From positions 682,001-746,000 of the forward strand of contig CAWIJO010000002.1 in the NCBI GenBank assembly GCA_963836355.1: a stretch of DNA of 64,000 nucleotides, read 5' to 3'. The translations under genes were made by a program, and so were the position numbers. This DNA is from Palsa-506 sp963836355. Lineage in GTDB: Bacteria; Actinomycetota; Actinomycetes; Streptosporangiales; Streptosporangiaceae. Below, piece by piece: positions 1 to 8,547 of the stretch. The notes under the pieces are model-generated. The model had not been told where the DNA came from, searched no databases, and saw only the letters and a list, made by a program, of their open reading frames with translations. Each line of letters begins with the position of its first letter. Positions within the stretch are counted from its first letter, which is position 1.

Positions 1-2724
1 GATCAGCGACTCGATCACCCGCTTGTTGCAGACGTTGACCGGCACCTTGCGCAGAAATTCCGCGAAGCTGCCGAAGGCGCCCTTGGACGTGCGCGCCGCC
101 ACGATCGCGTCCACCACGGAAGTGCCGACGTTCCGCACGGCGGCCATGCCGAACCTGATGTCCGCGCCGACCGGGGTGAACATCGCCGTGGAAGCGTTCA
201 CGTCCGGCGGCAGCACCTTGATGCCCATCCGGCGGCACTCGTTCAGGTAGAGGGCGGACTTGTCCTTATCGCCGGCCACCGAGGTCAGCAGGCCCGCCAT
301 GTACTCGGCCGGGAAGTTGGCCTTCAGGTAGGCGGTCCAGTAGGAGATCAGCGCGTAGCCGGCCGCATGGGCCTTGTTGAACGCGTAGCCGGAGAACGGG
401 ACCAGGGTGTCCCAGATTGTCTTTATCGCATCGTCGGAATACCCGTTGTCGCGCATGCCGGCCGAGAACGACTCGTACTCCCGGTCCAGGATTTCCTTCT
501 TCTTCTTGCCCATGGCCCAGCGGAGCAGGTCTGCCTTGCCTGGCGTATAGCCGGCCAGCGCGATGGCCGTGGCCATCACGTGCTCCTGGTAGACCATCAG
601 CCCGTAGGTGTCGCCGAGAATGTCTTCCAGCGGCGCGGCAAGCTCCGGGTGGATGGGGATCACCGGCTTGCGGCCAGTCTTGCGGTCCGCGTAGACCGGC
701 GCGCTGGCCATCGGGCCGGGCCGGTACAGGGCGATGACCGCGGCGATGTCACCGAACTTGTCCGCCCGCATCGCCCGCAGCAGCGCCCGCATCGGGCCGC
801 CGTCGAGCTGGAACACGCCAAGCGTGTCACCGCGGGCCAGCAGCTCGTAGGTCGGCTTGTCGTCCAGCGCCAGCGTGTCCAGGTCGACCTGCTGGCCGCG
901 GTTGGCGGCAATGCCGGCCACCGCGTCCTCCAGCACGGTGAGGTTGCGCAGGCCGAGGAAGTCCATCTTGAGCAGGCCGATGTCCTCGCAGGCCGGGTAG
1001 TCGAACTGGGTGATGATCGCGCCGTCGGCCTCCCGCTTCCACACCGGGATGTGGTCGAGCAGCGGCTCGCTGCTCATGATCACCCCGGCGGCGTGCACGC
1101 CGGGCTGGCGGATCAGCCCCTCCAGCCCGCGGGCGGTGTCGATCACCTGGCGGACCTCCGCCTCGGCTTCGTACAGCGCACGGAGCTCACCGGCCTCGCC
1201 GTGCCGCGGATGGTCGGCATCGAAGATCCCGGACAGCGGGATGTCCTTGCCCATCACGGCGGGCGGGAATGCCTTGGTGATCCGGTCGCCGAGCGCGTAC
1301 GGGAAGCCGAGCACCCGGGCCGAGTCCTTGACCGCGGCCTTGGCCTTGATGGTGCCGTAGGTGATGATCTGCGCGACCCGGTCGTCGCCGTACCGCTCGG
1401 TGACGTACCGGATGACGTCGCCGCGCCTGCGCTCGTCGAAGTCGATGTCGAAGTCCGGCATCGTCACGCGATCGAGGTTGAGGAAGCGCTCGAACACCAG
1501 GCCGTGGTAGATCGGGTCGAGATCGGTAATGCCGAGCGAGTAAGCCACGATCGAGCCAGCGCCGGAGCCACGGCCCGGCCCGACCCTGATGCCATTCCGC
1601 TTGGCCCACATGATGAAGTCGGCGACCACGAGGAAATAGGCGCAGAAGCCCATCTGCTCGATGACGCCGATCTCGTACTCGGCCTGCTTGCGCCGCTGCT
1701 CGTCGTAGCCGTCCGGATAGCGCCGGTCCATCCCGGCCCAGACTTCCTTGCGCAGCCAGCTCTGCTCGGTCTCGCCGTCCGGCAGCGGGTAGCGGGGCAT
1801 CAGGTTGGACTTAGCGAAGGTCACCTCTGCCCGCTCGGCGATCAGCAGCGTGGAGTCGCAGCCGGACTGCCACTCCTCGGCGGTGCTGACCGCCCGCATC
1901 TCGGCCGGGCTCTTCACGTAGTAGCCGGTGCCCTCGAACCTGAACCGGCCCGGGTCGGCCAGGTTGGTCCCGGTCTGCACGCAGAGCAGGACCTCGTGCG
2001 AGCGCGCGTCCTCTGGCCTGGTGTAGTGCGAGTCGTTGGTCACGACGTAGGGCAGCGAGAGCTGGCCGGCGATCCGGATCAGGCCTTCCCTGCTGCGCTG
2101 CTCCACGCCCAGCCCGTGGTCCATGATCTCGACGAAGAAATTGTCCGGCCCGAAAATGTCGCGGTAGGCAGCGGCTGCCTCGATGGCCTGGCCGTACTGG
2201 CCGAGCCGGAGCCTGGTCTGCACCTCGCCGCCCGGGCAGCCGGTGGTCGCGATGATCCCCCTCGCATGCTGCGCCAGCAGCTCGCGGTCCATCCGCGGCT
2301 TGCGGAAGTAGCCTTCCAGGGAGGCCAGCGAGGACAGCCGGAAGAGGTTATGCATGCCCTCGGTAGTCTCGGCAAGCAGCGTCATGTGCGTGTACGCGCC
2401 GGCGCCGGAGACATCGTCGTCCTTCTGGCCCGGATCGCCCCACCTGACCGGCTTCTTGAGCCCGCGGTGGTCCGGCGCAACGTAAGCCTCGATGCCGATG
2501 ACCGGCTTGATCCCGGCGGCGTGGGCCTTGGACCAGAAGTCGTAGGCGCCGTAGATGTTCCCGTGGTCGGTCATGGCGATCGCCGTCATGCCAGTCCGCT
2601 GGCATTCGCCGAACAGGTCCTTCAGCCGTGCCGCGCCGTCCAGCATCGAGTACTCGGTGTGCACATGCAGGTGGGCGAACGAATCGCGGCCGGCTGCCGG
2701 GCTCCCGGCCGGGGCTGCCGCCAT
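1..2724 (-). CDS. dnaE: DNA polymerase III alpha subunit (partial, C-terminus off left edge)
   Basis: Replicative polymerase catalytic subunit. The frame is open from ATG at 2724 to base 1 (908 codons); DnaE is usually about 1,180 residues, so roughly the last 270 (OB-fold and clamp/tau-binding end) lie outside. The N-terminal PHP domain shows HLHVHTEY (from residue 18) and MTDHGN. The palm carries the catalytic acidic motif PDFDIDF near residue 421. An intact HxH in the PHP domain is consistent with built-in proofreading, as known for mycobacterial DnaE1 (inference here). A GGAGG lies 9 bases before the start. The gene precedes rluD-lspA-dksA, the usual actinobacterial order; no frame break was seen. 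Confidence 0.97.
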   Translation of the reverse strand, partial: MAAAPAGSPAAGRDSFAHLHVHTEYSMLDGAARLKDLFGECQRTGMTAIAMTDHGNIYGAYDFWSKAHAAGIKPVIGIEAYVAPDHRGLKKPVRWGDPGQKDDDVSGAGAYTHMTLLAETTEGMHNLFRLSSLASLEGYFRKPRMDRELLAQHARGIIATTGCPGGEVQTRLRLGQYGQAIEAAAAYRDIFGPDNFFVEIMDHGLGVEQRSREGLIRIAGQLSLPYVVTNDSHYTRPEDARSHEVLLCVQTGTNLADPGRFRFEGTGYYVKSPAEMRAVSTAEEWQSGCDSTLLIAERAEVTFAKSNLMPRYPLPDGETEQSWLRKEVWAGMDRRYPDGYDEQRRKQAEYEIGVIEQMGFCAYFLVVADFIMWAKRNGIRVGPGRGSGAGSIVAYSLGITDLDPIYHGLVFERFLNLDRVTMPDFDIDFDERRRGDVIRYVTERYGDDRVAQIITYGTIKAKAAVKDSARVLGFPYALGDRITKAFPPAVMGKDIPLSGIFDADHPRHGEAGELRALYEAEAEVRQVIDTARGLEGLIRQPGVHAAGVIMSSEPLLDHIPVWKREADGAIITQFDYPACEDIGLLKMDFLGLRNLTVLEDAVAGIAANRGQQVDLDTLALDDKPTYELLARGDTLGVFQLDGGPMRALLRAMRADKFGDIAAVIALYRPGPMASAPVYADRKTGRKPVIPIHPELAAPLEDILGDTYGLMVYQEHVMATAIALAGYTPGKADLLRWAMGKKKKEILDREYESFSAGMRDNGYSDDAIKTIWDTLVPFSGYAFNKAHAAGYALISYWTAYLKANFPAEYMAGLLTSVAGDKDKSALYLNECRRMGIKVLPPDVNASTAMFTPVGADIRFGMAAVRNVGTSVVDAIVAARTSKGAFGSFAEFLRKVPVNVCNKRVIESLI

Positions 2725-2975
2725 GAAGTACCGCCTCCTTCAGGCATGCTGCCGTCCACCCGGCCACGCTGGCCAGCCAGAACGGCTGCCACGCGATACG
2801 GGCATACTCATCTACGGACCCGGGGGAAGTGACCGGCCGCTGCACTCGCAGGGACCCGGGAGGAGCCGGGTCCTGCGACCGGCAGCCGCGCCGGTCCGGT
2901 TGCTTCGACCCTATCGCCCGGAGCCGCAGCGGCGTCGGCAGCCGCGCCGGTGCTGTCCCGTTCGCTGCCGTTTTT

Positions 2976-3016
2976 CTCAGCTCCCGGCGCGGAGCGCTCA
3001 GCTCCCGGCGCGGAGC
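2976..3016. repeat. 21-bp direct duplication spanning the rluD stop codon
   Basis: Two copies of a unit beginning CTCAGCTCCCGGCGCGGAGC (2976-2995 and 2997-3016) lie 21 bases apart. The copy at 2997 contains the rluD stop and its last codons (LRAGS-stop); the other repeats the same peptide and stop in frame just downstream. Each unit can fold as GCTCC...GGAGC. The period is a multiple of three, so if the first stop is read through, the protein gains seven codons and stops again. The rest of the dnaE-rluD gap (2725-2975) shows nothing recognisable. Confidence 0.8.
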
Positions 3017-3930
3017 ATGGCAAGGGCGCTGGCCAGATCGGCCGGGTAGTCGCTGGCGAACTCCATCGCGCGCCCGCCCACCGGGTGCGCGAACCCGAGC
3101 CGCACCGCGTGCAGCCACTGCCTAGTCAGGCCGAGCCGGGCGGCGAGCACCGGATCCGCCCCGTACAGCCGGTCCCCCGCGCAGGGATGCCTGATCGCCG
3201 TCATGTGCACCCGGATCTGATGGGTCCGGCCGGTCTCCAGGATGACCTCGACGAGGCTGGCCGCCCGGAATGCCTCCACCGTGTCGTAGTGCGTGACCGA
3301 CGGCCTGCCCCCGGCGACGACGGCGAACCTGCCGTCACCGGACGGGTGCCGGCCGATCGGCGCGTCCACTGTGCCGCGCAGCGGGTCTGGATGCCCCTGG
3401 ACGAGTGCGTGGTAGCGCTTGTCCACCTCGCGCTGCCGGAACGCGCGCTTCAGCGCGCTGTACGCGGGCTCGCTCTTGGCCAGCACCATCAGCCCCGAGG
3501 TGTTCGCGTCCAGCCGGTGCACGATGCCCTGCCGCTCGGCGGCGCCGCTGGTGGCCAGCGAGTGGCCGGCCGCGAAGACTCCCTGCAGCACCGTCGGCCC
3601 GGTCCAGCCAGGGCTCGGATGCGCGGCGACACCGGGCGGCTTGTCCACCACCAGGATGTCGGCGTCCTCGTAGACCACGGTCAGGCCAGGTACCGGATCC
3701 GCGCGCGGCACCGCGGTGGCCGGCGGCGGCAGCGTCACGTCCAGCCAGTCGCCCGCCGCGACGCGGGCTGATTTCGCGGCCGCGGCGCCGCCGATGAGAA
3801 CGCCGCCGGACGTGATGAGCTCGGCCGCCCTAGCCCTGGACAAGCCGAACATCCGCGCGAGGGCGGCGTCGAGGCGCTCGCCATCCAGCCCGTCAGGGAC
3901 GGGGACCTGCCGCTGGCCCGGCTGAGTCAT
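2998..3930 (-). CDS. rluD: RluD-family 23S rRNA pseudouridine synthase
   Basis: Converts specific uridines of large-subunit rRNA to pseudouridine; family RluA/RluD. The 310-residue protein has an N-terminal S4 RNA-binding domain (about residues 14-70, with LDAALARMFGLSRARAAELI) and a synthase domain with the catalytic-Asp motif GIVHRLDANTSGL (HRLD). Later blocks ETGRTHQIRVHM and HPCAGDRLYG are typical. The ATG overlaps the lspA stop (ATGA, 3927-3930), so translation is probably coupled. The exact target uridines cannot be assigned from sequence. The 3' end carries a 21-bp duplication that repeats the stop codon. Confidence 0.93.
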   Translation of the reverse strand: MTQPGQRQVPVPDGLDGERLDAALARMFGLSRARAAELITSGGVLIGGAAAAKSARVAAGDWLDVTLPPPATAVPRADPVPGLTVVYEDADILVVDKPPGVAAHPSPGWTGPTVLQGVFAAGHSLATSGAAERQGIVHRLDANTSGLMVLAKSEPAYSALKRAFRQREVDKRYHALVQGHPDPLRGTVDAPIGRHPSGDGRFAVVAGGRPSVTHYDTVEAFRAASLVEVILETGRTHQIRVHMTAIRHPCAGDRLYGADPVLAARLGLTRQWLHAVRLGFAHPVGGRAMEFASDYPADLASALAMLRAGS

Positions 3931-4532
3931 GAGCTGCCGTCTGACCCGCCGCTACCTGGCGTCCCGTCCTGAGTCTCGCTGGCCGTCGCGGGATCCGGCC
4001 CGGTCCCGTCGATCCGGATTCCGCGCCCGGCCAGCAGGACGGCGAGAATCCCGCCGCAGACGATTGACGAATCGGCCACGTTGAACACCGGCCAGTGCGG
4101 CAGCTGGATCCAGTCGACGACATAGCCACGCAGCGGGCCGGGATATCGCAGCAGGCGGTCCACCAGGTTCCCGGTCGCGCCGCCGAGCAGCAGGCCCAGC
4201 GTAATTGCCCATGGCACGCTGCGGATCCGGCGCGACGTCCGCAGGATGTAGATAATCACGCCGAGCGCGATGGCCGAGAAGACCAGGGTCATGGAGGTTC
4301 CGATGCTGAACGCTGCACCGGGGTTGCGGTCGACCCGGAGCGTCAGCAGCCCGCCGAGAAGCCGAACCGGCGGCCGGGCCGACAGCGTGGCCACGATGAT
4401 CACCTTGGTGACGATGTCGGCGGCCAGCACGAGGACGGCGACGGCAAGCAGCACCCGGACCCGGCGCGGCTGCCGCTCAGCGGCAGCCGTCCCGGTCAGC
4501 GGCGTTCCTCGCGCTGCTTGCATGCCACGCAC
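3927..4532 (-). CDS. lspA: Lipoprotein signal peptidase (signal peptidase II)
   Basis: Inner-membrane aspartyl protease that cleaves signal peptides of diacylglyceryl-modified prolipoproteins. The 201-residue protein has four hydrophobic spans and the two catalytic-Asp motifs GNLVDR (Asp125) and NVADSS (Asp154), plus the NPGAAFS block. About 25 polar residues precede the first span and a Gly/Ser-rich tail follows the last. The chosen start (4532) overlaps the upstream dksA-like gene by 37 bases; a later start at codon 4 or inside the polar leader is possible. Overlaps rluD by ATGA. Confidence 0.94.
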   Translation of the reverse strand: MRGMQAARGTPLTGTAAAERQPRRVRVLLAVAVLVLAADIVTKVIIVATLSARPPVRLLGGLLTLRVDRNPGAAFSIGTSMTLVFSAIALGVIIYILRTSRRIRSVPWAITLGLLLGGATGNLVDRLLRYPGPLRGYVVDWIQLPHWPVFNVADSSIVCGGILAVLLAGRGIRIDGTGPDPATASETQDGTPGSGGSDGSS

Positions 4533-4915
4533 AGGGTAGCCCGGGGGAAGGCCTGCAACCGCGCCTTCCCGATTGGCTCGCCGCAGGACTCGCAGGTGCC
4601 GTAGCTGCCCTCATCGGTCCTGGCCAGCGCACGCTCGCTCTGCGCGAGCAATTCGCGGGAGTGGTGGGTGAGAGCGAGTTCCTGCTCCCGCTCGAACGTC
4701 TTCGCGCCCGCGTCCGCCTGATCATCGCCCGCGTCGCCGACCGCGTCACCGAGCCGGTCAGCGATCTCCGATTCTGCCTTGTCGATCTCCGCGCGCAGGT
4801 CGGCGATCTCGGCGGCCAGCGTGTCGCGGACCTTGGCCAGCTCGGTCTCAGCCCAGCACCGCTCCCCGTGCCGCACAGGAAGTGCGGCGGCACCCGAACC
4901 CGCAGTGGCCGCCAT
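4496..4915 (-). CDS. TraR/DksA-type zinc-finger protein
   Basis: Small (139 residues) DksA/TraR-family protein. It has an N-terminal coiled-coil-like helix rich in Glu, Asp and Arg (about residues 20-85), then the C4 zinc finger CESC-x17-CVAC near residues 113-134 (GTCESCGEPIGKARLQAFP). DksA proteins enter the RNA polymerase secondary channel; whether this one does is inference. Orthologues lie between lspA and ileS in actinobacteria. GAGGAGG lies 6 bases before ATG 4915. It is divergent from ileS; the 200-base gap between them holds no recognisable RNA element. Confidence 0.88.
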   Translation of the reverse strand: MAATAGSGAAALPVRHGERCWAETELAKVRDTLAAEIADLRAEIDKAESEIADRLGDAVGDAGDDQADAGAKTFEREQELALTHHSRELLAQSERALARTDEGSYGTCESCGEPIGKARLQAFPRATLCVACKQREERR

Positions 4916-5117
4916 CTCCCGCCTCCTCAGCCCGGCTATTTAATGATCTTGCTATGCGGGCAGTCACCGGAGGATAAATGGTGACCGGGGCGGACCGCAA
5001 ACGCCCGCGCTGCGCTGTCAGCGAACCGCCACCGGTCCATCGGTTATCCTGCGAACTGTCGTGCTAGCGGACTGGGGGAACGCCGCTCGCGCGCCAAGTC
5101 GCCGGAGGCCACCCAGC

Positions 5118-8100
5118 ATGACGAGCGAAGACGGCACGCTGCCGCGCTTCTCCGCGCTGCCCGCGGTGGCGGATCTGCCGGCCATCGAGCACGCGATGCT
5201 GGCCAGATGGCGGGACCGGGACGTGTTCCGGCGCTCGCTGCAGCAGACCGCGGATGGCCCGCTGTGGACCTGCTACGAGGGCCCGCCGACGGCGAATGGC
5301 ATGCCCGGCGTGCATCACGTCGAGGCCAGGGTATTCAAGGATGCCTTTCCCCGATTCAAGACCATGCAGGGCTTTCACGTGCCGCGCCGGGCCGGCTGGG
5401 ACTGCCATGGCCTGCCGGTCGAAGTGGCGGTCGAGAAGGAGCTCGGCCTGGCCAGCAAGAAGGACATCGAGGCATATGGCATCGCCGCGTTCAACGAGCG
5501 ATGCCGCGAATCGGTGCTGCGGCACGTCGACGCGTTCGAGGCGATGACCGAGCGGATGGGCTACTGGGTAGATACCTCGCATGCCTACCGGACCATGGAT
5601 GCGTCTTACATCGAGTCGGTCTGGTGGTCGCTCAAGGTCATCTTCAACAAGGGCCTGCTGGTCAGGGACTTCAGGATCAGCCCGTACTGCCCTCGCTGCG
5701 GGACTCCGCTTTCTGATCACGAGCTAGGCCAGCCGGACGTGTACCAGGTTGTCACCGACCCCGCAGTGACCGTCCGGCTCCCGCTGCTGACCGTGCCGGA
5801 CGGCGCCAGCCCGCAGCTCCAGGGTGCGGACCTGCTGGTCTGGACAACCACGCCGTGGACGCTGGTCGCCAATACCGCCGTCGCGGTGCACCCGGACGAG
5901 ACGTACGTAGTCGCCAGGAAGTCCGCTGACGGCGACCGCGTGGTGGTCGCGGAGGCGCTGGTCGGCCGCGTACTCGGGGAGGGCTGGCACACCGCCGCCC
6001 GGCTGCGCGGCGCCGATCTGGCAGGATCGGCATACGAGCCTCCGTTTCACCTGGTCGAGATTCCCGGCGCGCACCGGGTGGTTACCGGAACCTTCGTCAC
6101 CACCGAGGACGGAACCGGGCTCGTGCACCTCGCGCCGGCCTTCGGCGCGGACGATATGGAGACGGGCCGGCTGCACGGCCTGCCGGTGGTCAACCCGGTC
6201 CGGCCGGACGGCAGGTTCGGCGAGCGAGTGCCGCTAGTCGGCGGGATGTTCTTCAAGGATGCCGACACGCCGCTGATCAGTGACCTCGCTGACCGGGGCC
6301 GGCTGTTCCGGGCACAGCCGCATGAGCACAGTTACCCGCACTGCTGGCGGTGCGGCACGCCGCTGCTGTATTACGCGCAGCCATCCTGGTACATCCGCAC
6401 CACGGCCATCAAGGAAGCTCTGCTGGCCGAGAACGAGAAGACCAACTGGCAGCCGCCGACCATCAAGCACGGCCGTTATGGGGAATGGCTGCGCAACAAC
6501 GTCGACTGGGCCATGTCGCGGACTAGGTACTGGGGCACCCCGCTGCCGCTGTGGGTGTGCGAAGACGAGCACGTCACCTGCGCCGGCTCGCTGCCGGAGT
6601 TGTCCGCGCTGGCCGGCCGGGATCTCGCCGGGCTCGACCCGCACCGGCCGTTCGTGGACGACGTGGTGATCGCCTGCCCGAAATGCGGGGGCCCGGCGCG
6701 CCGGGTGCCGGAGGTCATCGACACCTGGTATGACTCGGGGTCGATGCCGTTCGCCCAGCTTGGCGCCCCGCTGCGGCACGAGGCCGAGTTCCGGGCCGCC
6801 TACCCGGCGCAGTTCATCTGCGAGGCGATCGACCAGACCCGGGGATGGTTCTACTCGCTGATGGCGGTCGGCACGCTGGTCTTCGGCCAGTCCGCCTACC
6901 AGAACGTGCTGTGCCTCGGCCTGATCGCCGATGACCGCGGCCGGAAGATGAGTAAGCACCTCGGCAACGTGCTCGAGCCCATCCCGCTGATGGATGCGCA
7001 CGGAGCCGACGCCCTGCGCTGGTTCTTCCTGGCCAGCGGATCGCCGTGGGCGGCACGCAAGATCAGTGATGGCATCCTTGCGGAGATCGTCCGCAAGGTC
7101 CTGCTGACCTACTGGAACACCACTTCCTTCCTGGTGCTGTACGCGAATGCCGCCGCGGCACAGGGAACTGCCTGGGATTGGGAACGGCAAGCCGGGGCGC
7201 CGGACTTCACCGGCCGGCCGGTGCTCGACCGGTGGGTGCTCAGCGAGTTGCACGCGCTGGTCAGAGATGTCACGGCGGACATGGAGGCGTTCGACTCGGC
7301 CGCGGCAGGGCGCCGGATCGCTGCGTTCATCGACGATATGTCCAACTGGTACGTGCGCAGGTCCAGGCGCCGCTTCTGGGAGGGACCAGGTACTCCCGCC
7401 GGGTCGGCGGCCTTCGCCACGTTGTACGAATGCGTGGAAACGCTGACCCGGCTGATGGCGCCGCTTGCCCCGTTCCTGACCGACTACGTGTGGGACGTGC
7501 TGCGCCCGGCCAGCGCCCCGGAATCGGTGCACCTCGCCGGGTGGCCGATCGCTGATGCCAGGCTCATCGACGAGCGCCTGTCCGGGCAGATGGCGCTGGC
7601 CCGGCGGCTGGTCGAGCTGGGCCGGTCGGCCCGGTCCTCGGCCGTGGTGCGGCTGCGCCAGCCGCTTGCCCGCGCGCTGGTCAGCGCAGCCGGTTTCGCC
7701 GGCCTGCCCGCCGAACTGCGCGCCCAGGTCGCCGACGAGCTCAATGTCCATGTGATCGACACGCTGGCCAGCGCCGGTGACGAGCTAGTAGACGTCAGGG
7801 TCAAGCCGAATTTCCGCTCGCTCGGCCGGCGATTCGGCAGCGCAACCCCGGCGGTGGCCACCGCGCTGCAAGCCGCCGACGCGGCCGGGCTAGCCGCCGA
7901 AATCCGCTCGGGCGGAACGGCATCGGTGCTGGTCAACGACGCCCCGGTGAGGCTCGGGCCGGACGACATCATCATCACGCAGACGCCCAGGTCCGGCTGG
8001 GCCGTTGCGTCGGAGAGCGGTGAGACGGTGGCGCTGGAGGTCATCATCACGCCCGAACTGCGCCGCGAGGGCCTGGCCCGGGAAGTGGTCCGCCTGGTGC

Positions 8101-8420
8101 AAGAGGCGCGCAAGAACGATGGCCTTGACGTCAGCGACCGGATCTCACTGCAGTGGAGCACCGCCGACCCTGAACTCGCGGCCGCGCTTTCCGAGCACGC
8201 GCCGATGATCAGCGGCAAGGTGCTGGCTGACCAGTACGGCGCGCGTCCAGACAGCCGCAACCCCGACCCGGCCGGCGGCCCCGGCTCAGCGGGCGGCGGC
8301 CCTGACCCCGGCCCGGCCACCCGCGAGCACACCGACCCTGGCCTGGGCCTGGCCTTCTGGATCACTCCCACCCAGTCAATCCCGGGCACCGCATCCGCCA
8401 GATCCGCCACAACTGAGTAG
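5118..8420 (+). CDS. ileS: Isoleucyl-tRNA synthetase, type 2, with swapped GxHH signature
   Basis: Charges tRNA-Ile with isoleucine in the cytoplasm. I chose ATG 5118 (GGAGG at 5104-5108) over an upstream in-frame start at 5061; this gives 1,100 residues. It is a class I enzyme with KMSKH (GRKMSKHLGNV), the WDCHGLPVE block, a CP1 editing insert (TTPWTL) and the tRNA-binding C-terminal region of type 2 (eukaryote-like) IleRS. The HIGH signature that normally reads HxGH is GVHH (residues 64-67, bases 5307-5318). About 60 residues of low-complexity Gly/Pro tail follow the conserved end. No T-box leader was found. Type 2 enzymes are the mupirocin-resistant class. Confidence 0.96.
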   Translation: MTSEDGTLPRFSALPAVADLPAIEHAMLARWRDRDVFRRSLQQTADGPLWTCYEGPPTANGMPGVHHVEARVFKDAFPRFKTMQGFHVPRRAGWDCHGLPVEVAVEKELGLASKKDIEAYGIAAFNERCRESVLRHVDAFEAMTERMGYWVDTSHAYRTMDASYIESVWWSLKVIFNKGLLVRDFRISPYCPRCGTPLSDHELGQPDVYQVVTDPAVTVRLPLLTVPDGASPQLQGADLLVWTTTPWTLVANTAVAVHPDETYVVARKSADGDRVVVAEALVGRVLGEGWHTAARLRGADLAGSAYEPPFHLVEIPGAHRVVTGTFVTTEDGTGLVHLAPAFGADDMETGRLHGLPVVNPVRPDGRFGERVPLVGGMFFKDADTPLISDLADRGRLFRAQPHEHSYPHCWRCGTPLLYYAQPSWYIRTTAIKEALLAENEKTNWQPPTIKHGRYGEWLRNNVDWAMSRTRYWGTPLPLWVCEDEHVTCAGSLPELSALAGRDLAGLDPHRPFVDDVVIACPKCGGPARRVPEVIDTWYDSGSMPFAQLGAPLRHEAEFRAAYPAQFICEAIDQTRGWFYSLMAVGTLVFGQSAYQNVLCLGLIADDRGRKMSKHLGNVLEPIPLMDAHGADALRWFFLASGSPWAARKISDGILAEIVRKVLLTYWNTTSFLVLYANAAAAQGTAWDWERQAGAPDFTGRPVLDRWVLSELHALVRDVTADMEAFDSAAAGRRIAAFIDDMSNWYVRRSRRRFWEGPGTPAGSAAFATLYECVETLTRLMAPLAPFLTDYVWDVLRPASAPESVHLAGWPIADARLIDERLSGQMALARRLVELGRSARSSAVVRLRQPLARALVSAAGFAGLPAELRAQVADELNVHVIDTLASAGDELVDVRVKPNFRSLGRRFGSATPAVATALQAADAAGLAAEIRSGGTASVLVNDAPVRLGPDDIIITQTPRSGWAVASESGETVALEVIITPELRREGLAREVVRLVQEARKNDGLDVSDRISLQWSTADPELAAALSEHAPMISGKVLADQYGARPDSRNPDPAGGPGSAGGGPDPGPATREHTDPGLGLAFWITPTQSIPGTASARSATTE

Positions 8421-8491
8421 CGGCGATGGCCGAGCCGGGCAGCGGCCCCGCACGGGCCGGTCCCCGCCACGCGCCGCCTGTGGACAACACG

Positions 8492-8542
8492 GTTAGTAGT
8501 TACGTTATTGCACGGATAGCGCGCATGAACGTAGCTGCTAAC
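8492..8542. terminator. Convergent stem-loop between ileS and the minus-strand membrane gene
   Basis: Arms GTTAGTAGTTACGTT (8492-8506) and AACGTAGCTGCTAAC (8528-8542) pair over 15 positions; the two non-Watson-Crick positions are G-T wobbles. The loop is 21 bases. It lies 72 bases after the ileS stop and 6 bases from the stop of the opposing gene, the expected place for a bidirectional terminator. There is no clear U-run on either side. Confidence 0.7.
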
Positions 8543-8547
8543 GCACG

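Noticed and set aside
367..2832. Long plus-strand reading frame of about 820 codons
   Set aside because: It is antisense to dnaE, whose motifs are clear on the minus strand; the plus frame has low-complexity composition and no family blocks. A common high-GC shadow.
4916..5117. T-box leader before ileS
   Set aside because: Actinobacterial ileS genes often have one, but no AGGGTGGNACCGCG-like element or specifier stem was found here.
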